Below the pieces are notes generated by a model. It was not told where the DNA came from. It worked only from the letters and a program-made list of their open reading frames with translations, and did no database searches. Position numbers and translations under genes: made by a program. DNA of 64,000 bases, taken from assembly GCA_037976565.1 (NCBI GenBank), contig CP137668.1:8182496-8246495 (forward strand), read 5' to 3'. Shown here one piece after another: positions 1 through 11,700 of this stretch (its first letter is position 1; every line of letters begins with the position of its first letter). The DNA is from Mesocentrotus franciscanus (Eukaryota; Echinodermata; Echinoidea; Camarodonta; Strongylocentrotidae).

Positions 1-1
1 A

Positions 2-139
2 TGTTATCAAAGAAGGATCATTAATTTAGAAGCCAAAGAAGATTATGGCGCTGCAATTGAAGATTATCGTCTTGCATTAGAAGATAATTCCTCCTGCAAT
101 AGAAGTGTAATGAAGTGTACAACAGGTTTACTGATCTAA
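2..139 (+). CDS. partial TPR-like coding segment (C-terminal end or exon of an upstream gene)
   Basis: The frame starting at base 2 is open for 45 codons to TAA at 137-139. It contains a good tetratricopeptide-repeat helix pair: AKEDYGAAIEDYRLAL followed by an acidic Asp-Asn turn, at residues 11-29 of the fragment. TPRs are protein-protein interaction repeats, so the parent protein would be a scaffold or co-chaperone type. The 5' part lies outside the window. A possible weak splice donor (AGT then GTAATG) occurs at 107 in phase 0, so the stop may not be the real end. No AATAAA follows within the next few hundred bases. The parent gene is not recognised. The TPR resemblance is seen; that this is a live exon is inference. 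Confidence 0.4.
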   Translation, partial: CYQRRIINLEAKEDYGAAIEDYRLALEDNSSCNRSVMKCTTGLLI

Positions 140-1930
140 ATCTCCTCTCTAAACGGGGCCCTTTTCTCTGATTGCTTCTTCTTTTGTCACACACCACTTT
201 GTTGACACTGAACTCATGTGAATGACCCTATCGCACTTGTATTGAAATGAAATGCCCCATGAAATGAGCTCTGAGCTGTTTTTTGTTGGTGTACAATGAC
301 CTCAAATGCAAATTGTTTTGGTTTTCTTTATTTTTGGTTAAACTGCGTTACATTCTTTCATGGGAAAGAAGCCCTTGAGAGTAATGTAACATTTCAACAA
401 CAATAGAAATTAATAAGTATTTGTTTATTAGATTAGGCTACCATGAATACAAAATCACAGTCAAAGAAGTCATGTTTGATATCGAGATTCAGGTTTGTTT
501 GATATGTTGTTCATATTGAGAAAAAAATCAGAGACTGTAAAACCAGTCACTTTTAGTTGCAAGAAACCTGTGCCGTTTCACAAGTGGTGCAGATTTATAA
601 GTTTCAAGCTGCAAAATAAAAGGAATCACAACAGTAAAAGTTTGCATTTGAATGGAATTTCTCGTTACAAAAATGGCAATCTGAAACAAATTCCATAACT
701 CTAATGTAGCAAAAGTTTCTTATTTTACCATATAGGCAGAGTGGAATTTTTCTGCTCTGTAAAACTGAATTTGGAGGTGCACTTGCCATATAATTTTTCA
801 ATATTTTGTTTTCTTTCCCTTGTGTACAGGTTACCATCTGCTTTGAATGGTACACTTCCTGTGGCTTGGTGTATTACGTCACTGTCAGCCCCAGACTAGT
901 AACATGGTAGTTCCTGCTGCATCATAAAAACACAATTGAGCTGACGTCATACTGAGGATCATATTGTTAAACACCGCAAGGCCCTTGATCTGCATCCTCA
1001 TTGCGACTGTCGCTCCATAACACGACTGTCCATCATACGTCAGAGTGACAGCTAACCACTCGATCGTCTGCAAGGTACGTGCTCCTGCTGGGACACACGG
1101 ACTGAGTCAGTTCTGCGCATCGATCGTGGAGGTTACATCCTTGATCGATGATTCGTTGGCTAACGCAGGCCGAGGCTTACGCACACCTTGCTGATCACAT
1201 GACCAATTACCTCACCGCTTAGTGCTTAATAGGATCCCAATCTGAGTGGTGGGTCCCGAAGGTGCGTGCAGGTATCCGCTTGCCTATATTTGAACTTGAA
1301 GTCCTGTTCATCTTCCTGTCACCCGGTCACGGACCGTGTCCTCCTCAGAAAATATCAGGAGACATCGATAGCGCTTGAGAGAGCTTGATCTGTAAAGCTT
1401 ATTGCTTTAGGACATTCCTTGTAGGGGCTTTTAATCATTTGAGCTCTTGAGAGTGAGAAGATCAAAACAAATTGTTGTAAATCATTGAGAGCATTGTGCA
1501 TTCATTTAGTATCTTCAGTAACTGAACCTACATAACCTTCTCAACTTACAGGCAGCACTGGCTTTGCCAAAACCCTGTCCGTGTAATCGCTGTCTTTACA
1601 TTCCTGGTGGCTCGCGAGTAATCATTCGACTGTCCAGAGGCCCTGGCTGTTAATGACACTTGCAGACTCCACCCTAAAGAATGATTTCGCTCTCCTTCTC
1701 CATCTAGTCTTGGACTAACAGATGTTTTTATTGTGTATCCATCGCTGCACGTGTACAAACTGGGAACATGTGCGGTAGCACTGAGTAGCTGGTGAACTCA
1801 TCATCGTCATTTCGCATGGAAAGTACGCACAACGTGCTAGCATTGCAGATGCTATTTGGAATGACTTCTTGAAGCGCAGAGTAAGATAAACTGAGGCAGC
1901 ATTGTATCATTTTTTTTCTACCATCATCAG
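140..1930 (+). promoter_or_regulatory. upstream and putative promoter / 5'-leader region of the SLCO gene
   Basis: There is no convincing protein-coding gene here. Bases 140-850 are AT-rich and featureless. From about 860 to 1400 base composition becomes more balanced and CpG-containing (CGATCG, ACGTCA, CACCCGGTCACGG), unlike the surroundings, as expected of a promoter or first non-coding exon. A strong donor-like site CAAG/GTACGT lies at 1071-1080. A polypyrimidine-AG acceptor ends at 1930, 42 bases before the ATG. A 5'-UTR exon ending at 1074 spliced to 1931 is therefore plausible. No clear TATA box is seen. The transcription start is not determinable. Confidence 0.35.
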
Positions 1931-2794
1931 ATATAGATTTAATAGTTCAAGAGACACTTCGGAAACATAACCATGGATTATTCAGAGGAAAAGTCGTTTA
2001 ACAATAACAGTAACATCATGGATGGTGTACATGTCGGAAATGGCCATTCAAATCATGTGCACACTATCAACTCCAGCAACAATGCCAGTCCTGGTATTCG
2101 AACGATTAACACCATTTCACCAGGGGACCTTGATGTTATTAGTGTGGTGCATCAGAAACCATCCTCCAATGGATACACTTCGGTCAAAACTCACGGCGTG
2201 TACGATGACGAAAGTGTCGACGATGACACAGAATTCGAGCTAACGTGCGGATGGGGAAAGATGCAACCTAGGTCGTTACAGTCATGCGCCAAGATCCCTT
2301 GGTTTCTTGTTTTTCTCTGTATATTCGCCATTACACAAGGAATTACGGTTAACGGACTAGTCTACGTTATCACAACGACGTTAGAGAGGCGTTTCAAACT
2401 CCCATCTGTGCAGAGTGGCTTCATCTCTAGCTCATATGACTTCTCAGTTATGGTCGTCATCGTCTTTGTGACGTATTTTGGAGAACAGCGCCACAAGCCC
2501 AGAATCCTTGCCTTCGGGCTTTCATCTTTGCCATCGGCTCTTTTGTATTCATGCTTCCGCAATTCACGACGCCAAACTATGAATTCAGGTCGTCGGACTA
2601 TGAGTACTGTGACGCGGGTCGTAACGGGACGGACCCTTGCGATTCTATGGAGGAGACCAGTGGGCTTTCATTATATTTTTGGGTGTTTGTAGGGGCGCAG
2701 TTCCTCCATGGTTTGGGAGCAGCACCCCTCTACACCCTAGGAATTACATACATTGATGAGAATGTGAAACCCAAAATGACATCCCTATATATAG
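1931..2794 (+). CDS. SLCO4A1-like: SLCO exon 1 (first coding exon, with 42 nt of leader), frameshifted
   Basis: Coding starts at ATG 1973 in a strong Kozak context (ACCATGG). An acceptor-like CAG at 1928-1930 suggests an upstream non-coding exon. Residues 1-100 are a polar Asn/Ser-rich cytosolic N-terminus. TM1 is at about 108-130 and TM2 at about 155-170. The frame then breaks after residue 182 (AFG): the expected continuation AFIFAIGSFVFMLPQF lies one frame back and runs to the donor G/GTGAGT at 2795. That second part includes the first extracellular loop with a Cys pair, then LHGLGAAPLYTLGITYIDEN of the next helices. A single base missing from GGG at 2516-2518 explains the break. No splice sites explain it. 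The exon ends in phase 1. Confidence 0.93.
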
Positions 2795-5700
2795 GTGAGT
2801 ACAAACCATCTAATATGACCAAATCAGTTATCCAAAAAGTTCATGCCTCATTTAGTATTAACATGTGACATCGTAAACTGCCCCTAAAGACAGTGATAAC
2901 AAAATAAAATGTCATAGTGTACTCCTCTTAATCCTGTATCTTAAAGTGAGTGGATCGTCAGTTTCCATGTGCAGAAGGCCATAATTCGCTGACACCAGAC
3001 TTGGTGGAGATAACATTAATGGGAGTACAAATCTGCACACAGCAAACCCGTAGGCCAGTCAAGAATTACCCCCTAATCTCTCGGAGGGTCTAGCTTCGGA
3101 TCCCGCTCGGATCGGGTGAGGAAAAGCAAAGCATTACATAAGGTCGAATGGTCATAAAACTGAAGGCTAACCCTGGTGATTGACAACACCTGTTATTGGG
3201 TAAACACCCGAACGGTGTCGAATTCCCCATGAGAGCTGACTTCTATGTGTCTTTAAGAGTTTCTTAGTTGTCCTAATAAGTTTGTATACTTACTCAGGAG
3301 ACTTTGATAGGCACCGCTTCTTCTCTTTAAATTCAAAACTTGACTTGCCTTTCATTTATACTTAGTTAATTGTTATTGATTTCTTACAGCATTTTCAAAA
3401 GACAGATTACCATCTTGAGGTTGATTTGAATGATCTCAATGAACTGAAGAACGAATGTATGAAACTTAAACAAAAAATAAATAACTGTAAGTAGTATTTG
3501 ATTCAGTAACAAAGTATGATACTGGCTATTATTATTTATTTGTAAAAAATTGCACTAGAAGATTTGAGATATTTGATTTTTAAAATACATTGAAAGAGCT
3601 GAACTGATAGAAATAAATAGTTTACTATACATGTATCTTGAAATGTTGTAATGTGTATTCCTGCCTGCATGGTCTTAAGAGGATTTAGTATCATCACAGA
3701 ACCCTTGCTCTTCGTTACTTTTAACAGACTCAGGGATGCTTTAAGTACAAGTACATTAAAACGTTTATCTACTTGATAGAATGAACAGAAGACTTGAAGA
3801 AAAATCTTATTATAAGGACTCCCGAGGAGATGTTTGTTGGTGTCACACCTCAGTCCATGAAGAGTTAAAGGTTATCACACTGTTGTCATTGCCCCAAGAG
3901 CAATGAACTCTTTTATCAATTTTCAGTAATTAATGTCTCTTTCATTTTAAAGAAACAGCAACCACAGCACCACAGCAAATTAGGTTTATTTTTCAGAGTT
4001 TATTGGATGTGAGTTTTATGAGTGTGTATGGAGTTCATCTTTATTGGCATTTGCATGAAGCTAGAAATAACTCCTAGAATGTGTAATATCTCTGCGGCAA
4101 ATGTAGCAAAAAGTGACTCAGTCAGAACAATTCATTGACACAAAAGGTTTTCGTGGGTAGAAGGGAGTGATCGCTGACAAATTAGCTGACCGCGAGAAGG
4201 AAATTGAAGCTTCCACCCCTCATTTTGTTTCTTCTTCTTCTTCAGAGGTTTGTCTTAGAAATAACAATTGGAGGGGACTTAGAGGGGATTGGCAAGCTGT
4301 GGTGCCACGCTTGTGACAATCTGAGCATATGACAGTCAGGTTGTAGAGTCACAAAGTATTCCTCAGGAAGTTAAGGTAACACGCAATGTCGGGGGAAAGA
4401 ATTCAAAGCAAGCATAGCATTTACCCTGTTCTATCTTGAGATACAAAAGGCCTGTCATCATCAGACCGAAGTTGCAAAATAACCCCCTATTTTCAGACTC
4501 GGGATGTTTTCCCGAAGCTCAAAATTGCGTCTTCACCAGACGGATACGCTCATCACAAACTAACTCGGACGGGCTCAAATTAGCCCGCTATTTTGGAAAC
4601 AAGACCAAGATTTCTCGGGATATTTTCTCGATCAAATAGCCCGCTAATTGCAACTGCGGGCTGATGAAGACGTAAATTAGCTGGCTAATTTGAGATCGGG
4701 CTAGTTAAAATAGCGGGTTATTTTGCAACTTCGGTCTGATGATGACAGGCCTAGTGTAGTAATGTAATGTTGTGAGAGCTACATGTATGTAGCAACATTT
4801 TTTAGAAGAGATGATCAATACTACAAACTACAGACGTACTACAGCTTTTTGTCTTGCACTCATCAGAGTATATCACAAGATAGATGAAAGCTACTAGATT
4901 TTTCTAGCTAATTTTGCTAGTAATATTCAATTTGGGATCCTTGAAAGTTGAAATACCTTCAATTATATTAGGCTTATGTTTTTAATTGTCCTGTCAAATA
5001 TTTTCATTTTCACCAATCATAATTTTTAAATTGATTCAGCATTTCATGTACATTTTACTTACATAATACTTCGATGATTAGAAACAGTAGAATAAAGAGA
5101 GAATAATAGGATACTTCATTTTTTTTTTGGATGTGGACCGTGTTCATGAGGGATATCAATTCAATGCATCATTTTGTAAATTTCATACTGAACAAGTTAT
5201 CCATTAATAACTGTAGGCCTAAGTGATTACTCTTTTGAGGGCAATGTACCCCATAGTATACCCCTGGGCTATAGGCCCATGAACGTACCACTACCAGGTC
5301 CAGGGACATGTCATCATCCTGCCTCTACTAATGATAGCCTGTCCTGGGCTACAGGAGCCTTTCCAACATGTTTGTGAAAAGGTAGAAAAAATCATAATCA
5401 TGTATCTCAATTTTCAGGGTATTGTATGGATTTGATTAGAGTATTAAGTTGAGCCCCAGAGGGGAGGGTGCTCCCCCATTCGACCTGATTCCATCATCAC
5501 CCATTTACTGGAGCTTGAAATGCCATCAGAGATATGCTAGGACTGGGTATAGTTTGATAGGGTTCAAGGACCAAAGATGTTGTGGAGAAGGGGTAATAAT
5601 GCAGGGGTGCAAATGGCTTGGGTGTAGTTTGAGAGGGGTACAAGGACCAATGATGTTGTCATCGAGGAGGGGCAATGCAGGGGTGCAGAATGTTTGCGTG

Positions 5701-8700
5701 TTTTTAACACATATGATGGAAGTTGCCAATTTGAAAGCAAATTTGCAAAGACAATGCATAGATTTTGCTTTAGGTTAATCTGGCAATAGTTTGCTATATT
5801 CCAAGCAAGTTTCCATTATAGAAAAAGTCTCCCCATTCGGAAGAAAGCGTCTTGATGCCTATAGGCCCTACAGTAGGACAATTCTCATGTTTTCTTTACT
5901 TTCATAATGAGTAATGATTACTTACATGCCAATAGTCCTACAGAAACCTCAAGAGAATTACATATTCAAAATGATTTCTTTAAAAACAATTTTCGTCAAC
6001 AAAAGTGGAAAGTCCTACAAAAGGAAGAGGTGGAGCATGCGGAAACTGTGACTATAGTTTGCAGTCTGTACTCATTTTGCACACTGTCTTGAATTGTTTA
6101 ATATATGCCCTTAAGGGTGGTTGGACTGCAATATAAAAGTATTCAGGAAAAGAGGAGAGAAACACAAATTTGGATGTTTTGAACAATACGAAACATCCCT
6201 CAGTCCCGTGGTGCGATATGTCCCTAGGAGGTGGAGACAAGACAGTTTCTGTCTTTCAGAAGTGATGAAGGAATTAGTCACAATTTAGTTTAAGTTCTAC
6301 TATGTCTGTGATATTCTTGAGAAATTCTTGATGAATTTCACTCCTTATTTGGGAATATTGAAATCTTTTTATTATCCCCTCGCCGACAAAGTCGGAGGGG
6401 ATATAGTTACATTTTGAACTTATACCACTGCTGCATTACCACTGCGGCATTACCTAAAAGACTTTCAAATATACCAGCTAATATACTCTGTCATAGATAA
6501 AGACTTTATAATAATAATAATAATAATGGTGTAAACTTATAGAACGCACACACCGTCCAGGGACGCTCATGGCGCTATATATATATTTTTTTGGACTAAT
6601 GATATTTTTGAGAGGTTCCTCTTTATATAAAAACAGTCTTATGATAAAAAGGGAATTTTATTCAGCAAAAGTTTGTATTTAGTATATTATGCCACATAAC
6701 ATCTACATGTTTTTATTAAAAATGTATTTTCAGTATTTTCAGAATCAGCACGTACTAGTGAACATCAAACTGTTAAGCTGTGCATAATTGAGCAGTACGT
6801 GAGCTGCACATAATTGAGCAGGGCCATTATAAAATGAACATATTAGAGCCAGAATTTGGAAAGAACCTTTCCTAATGATCATAACCTTTCATGCCATTAC
6901 CTTGTCATCAAGCTGAAAATGTCAAAGACAGAGTTGTTTCGCACATAATGAACACTGCACCTTTATTAATGTCGAATGGTGCCGAATTCAACGTGACCTT
7001 TTGAGCATCATGATAACACTTATCCAACTAATTTTATTATGTAAAACCTTCTCTTCTTCTCAATCAAGGCTAATCTCATTAGAATTGTAAAATTCATAGA
7101 TTCTATGTTTAATCATACAATAATTTGCAAAGGTGAATGTTATGTTTGTAATTGAGGAGATTTTGTGTCAACATCATGTATCCATTAATCATATTATACT
7201 GTAATTCATATCAAGGTGAAAATGTTTTGTATCAACACCATGAATATAGACATTTGATACAGCAAAATATTATGTTCCCAATTTCATTTGATATATAAAC
7301 ATAATCTAATTTCAATGAAAATGAATGCAGAACTACAATAATGAAGCAAAATATTGGAATTGATGACAGATTTTGTATAATAATGACTTGTGTGAAGAAC
7401 CTGTGACTCTTCTATATTTTCCAGAGCTATTATGTGTACATCATAAGAGATATGTTTTAAAAATTCTTGAAAATTAGATTTTCAGTAGCAGGTCATGTCC
7501 CTTTAAAGATACTGTGTCCCTTTTGCAGCCAACATCAAATTCTGTAGAACTTTGCAGGAATTATGAATATGTCATGTATGTCCTATCTGTGAAATTTAAA
7601 CGTTAGCAGTGTCTTAATATTCAAATTATGCAAGGAAACCCGTTTACTTGCTAGACTTCACTGTCAGACACTATTGAGTGACTGACTGGCTTTTTCATCT
7701 TTGGTAATAACATACATAAAATGAGCTGTAAAGGGTACATGAGCATTTGTCTACATCAATAACCCACTTCTTGTAATGGCCAAAATTAAACTGATTGAAT
7801 CTTTGCGCAGCATAAAACGTACGACCATTCGGTACAATGGTCTGAAAAATCAGACTATTACTTACTGGCTCTATAGCTCCTAAGTCGATTCGACAACTAA
7901 TAGTCGTTATTTTCCCACTTAAAGACATTTTCAAGCCCCCCTTTTTTTAGGGAAGTTCTAAATTAGTATTGTCTTTCAAATGCCGTTGGAATTTAACCTT
8001 TTCATTTTTTTGGCCTGCAAATGGGACATAGTACCTTTAACATACACAAGGTAAAAGATTTAGATACATGAATCAATGAACTTGGAAGTGCTTACAAATG
8101 GAAAAACAAATGACCATGGATGTGGAATCTCATGGGCAATCCAAGCCGGCCAATTATAAAGTGGCTTCCAATCCGTCCAATACAAACCGCATTGACATTA
8201 ATTGCACGTGTCACAGACCTCCCTTGAATTAATCCCAGCTTTAAGAGCTCAAATCTAATCGGCTGAAACCATGCTGCAATTTGTCCTGGTAGGGTTTTCC
8301 AAAGTCCCAAAGTCAATGTTATCACTCAGCAGAGAATTAAAAGCATTAGGCTTTTCTTTAGGGGGCTCTGATTACTCCCATTAATGAAGGGAGATGTTGA
8401 TGGGCGGGGCTGGTTGAAAAGTGCTGGGGCGATAGCCCACCAGGGCTTCAAGGTGTGGGCCATAGATAAGAATGGTTGGAAAAGGGTTCACGTGTAATTT
8501 GTGCACTTGTTTACATGTAGGTGGATAGGTAGAGAGGGTTATAAGTGAGAGCCAGCATTATAGGGTTGTCATATTTGGTCCTATTTTATAATTCAAATAT
8601 TTTTGTTAACTTGATGAAATATATGTAGTCAAAGAAATAAGATCAGCATAAACATGAAAAACTTGTGTTTGACTGAAATGATATTTTAGACATTTTAAAT

Positions 8701-11700
8701 GAAATCAACTTTTTATTAACATAATCTTGCATTTTTTCCCAGTAATAATCAACCAGAAAATGTTACTTCAGGAATAGTAATGTTTGTTTTTTCTTGGAGG
8801 GAGTGGCCTATGGGGTCATAGACACATTATGCCAATAGTTCTCCTCTCATCTCCCTTTTTACATAGTATACAGAAACCACAAGGAGTGCACGCTCTACAA
8901 TTTTCCTGAATAAGATCACATTAGTTGAACGACTTTGGAAATGGTTAGTTTGGTTAGTTAGTTTTTGCAGACAAACTATATGTATTGTAGGGACCAGAGG
9001 GAGCTAATGATGCTAATGAAGTTAGTGTTTTGCGCTCCCGAAATAAGAGAGACAGAGAGACAGAGAGACAGAGACAGAGACAGAGACAGAGACAGATAGA
9101 GATCGAGAGAGAGAGAGAGAGAGAGAGGGGGGTCACAATAATGAGGTGTTGAGGAATCTGTTAAAATGAGAAAATTACCTAGTTCCTACCAAAACAAACT
9201 GTTTAACTTCTGAACCAAAACATTTGTAGCACTTACAGAAGCAAATAGCAATATTACTACATGCACGTGTATATGTATGTAGAATGTGAATAGCATATCA
9301 AGTTTACAGTAATACATGTACAATATCCATACCAAAAGTAAATTAGTCCAGTGCCTTTTTACATGCCATGTTTGTAAAATTTTCAGTATGAATAGTAGAT
9401 AAGGTATATCTAAGATTCCCTTCCCATGCTTTTATGACTATGCGTGTGTTGATCAACTCTTTTCTAGCTTGTAATCAGCATTTTCAAACGTGATTCAGGC
9501 AAATTTGCAAGTTTATAAACGCAAGCACGTTTTCATATGTCTTTATATACTGAAACGACAAAAAAAGTGCGTTTTTAATGTGAGAATGAGCGAGAATCAT
9601 GTTTCCGAGAGATGATAAACGCAAAGCTGTTTTGAAACGCTTATATTTTTTTGACCTTCCCAGGCTAATTTCCGGTTCAGAGATTAGCGTGCGCCATGCG
9701 CTGTGTCATGTTGTACAAGCATGCCTACGTACTCGTTCATTGTTTACGCAAGGATGCACACGTTGCGTTACGGGCCGGGCCTCTAGCTATAGAGTACCGA
9801 AGCTGTGACGTCATAAAAATCTATTTTTGGAATTTCTCAATTTTTTCTTCATTTTTCGAAAGAGCACCAAAAATAATGTCCAAATGTCGAAAAACCAATT
9901 GAATATGTTAAGTATTTGCCGCGATATGACCATCTGAATAAAAAGATTGCCTATGGGAACTCAGTGTTATATTGCTCTGGCTCATAACGTTAGGAGCCAG
10001 AGCAATATAACACTGAGTTCCCATAGGCAATCTTTTTATTCAGATGGTCATATCTCAGCCAATACTTAACATATTCAATTGGTTTTCGACATTTGACATT
10101 ATTTTTGGTGCTCTTTCGGAAAATGAAGAAAAAATTGAGAAATTCCAAAAATAGATTTTTGATGACGTCACACTTCACCACTCTATAGCTACATGTAGCT
10201 ACATATACATCATATGCACCGGCGGGGCGATCAAAAATAAAAAAAAGCGGGTGCCCTAGTTGATCTCTGAGCAACTCTCTGCTTCCCGCGTCAAACGGCG
10301 CAAAGCAGCTGCGCAGAGACAAGGCCTTCATTTTGAATCGTGACAAGTTGATAATTGCGACATCCCGCAAATCACGTATACTGTGTTTCTATATATATAT
10401 GTATAGAAACGCTGTTTCTGAGTAGCAAAAATTGATAAACACATCCTATGTCAATGTGAAGAAATATTAATACAAATTGTAATCTAGTTTCAGAGGTTTG
10501 GTGGTAGAAGCTGGTAATACATAGATTTATATTTTATTGATTTCATTTTATATTGATAATTGATATTCCCAGAAGAAGAGGAATTAAGCTTTAAAAATCA
10601 AATATATTTAAGATACTTTTATGAACTATAAGTATAAATGAACCGAAAATGCAAATGAATATGAAAATTGTAGAAGTACTTTGCATGACTTTGGCATGAA
10701 CACAGCGTTCATATTAGATAGCAAAGATGAAGGTCATGAACAGCTTACTCCGTCAAACTGGAACTTGGTTTATTAGTGACACTCAGGCCACCAACATTTT
10801 TAATTGATTCCATTAACGAGAATTGGAAGCAGGCTGGAGTTAAACAAGTTTGACAAGTTCAGCGTACTATGAATAATATTGTGGCATAAAGGGCTGGAAC
10901 CACTGAAAGCCTATGGGGAGTTGTTAATTGAGATGTTTGGCAAATATGCTTTTTTGTTGTGAAAACATGAATTTCTCCTGGGTGTCGATGAAGATGAAGT
11001 AGTTATTTCGCTAATTTAGCAGGCAGCAAATGTTGATATGTGCAATTTGCGACCCAAATTCAACTGCAATAGACAGTGTAGTAGAACTGCTAGTGGAAGT
11101 GGAAATAGTTTACTACTCAGTTTTTAAATACTTCTGAAAGAAGAAATAAATATAGTATTTTCATGAAGAGGATTGTAAGACAAGTGCATATTAAATTTTA
11201 AAAAAGGATATAAATAAAGAGTAGGAAAAAAGGAAGGAAAAAAAGGAAAAATTAGATCAAAAAGATATAGGCCTTTTAGAAACAACACTGATATCGATAA
11301 GGAGAGAAAGGGAGGGAGGGAGGGAGGGAGAGAGAGAGAGATGTGCCGAGTGTGAATTTCTCAAAATACACCAGTAAACTGTTGCATATGTCGCTTATTA
11401 TAATCCCTGAAATTTGTTATGATTCATACTTCAATCAAATCATATTCAACCAGGTATTTGATAAAATTCCAAGGTATTAGGGTCACCTTTGTCAAAACAA
11501 ATTGGAGCTTTACTAAGTGTGAAAAAGTTTTGATTGAAGTGGGGGTATATTGAAACTGAAAATCCATTATAATCCTTGGGAGTTACAATGTGTGAAGACA
11601 AAGTGAATTTCTACGATCTAGTTGAGAAGAATTACTATTATAAATGATACTCTGAAAGATTAGGGATTGATTGATGCACATGGATGGCTTGAAAGACGTA

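Noticed and set aside
9990..10370. 126-residue minus-strand ORF
   Set aside because: Half of it lies in the palindrome arm; no family resemblance and no splice or poly(A) context.
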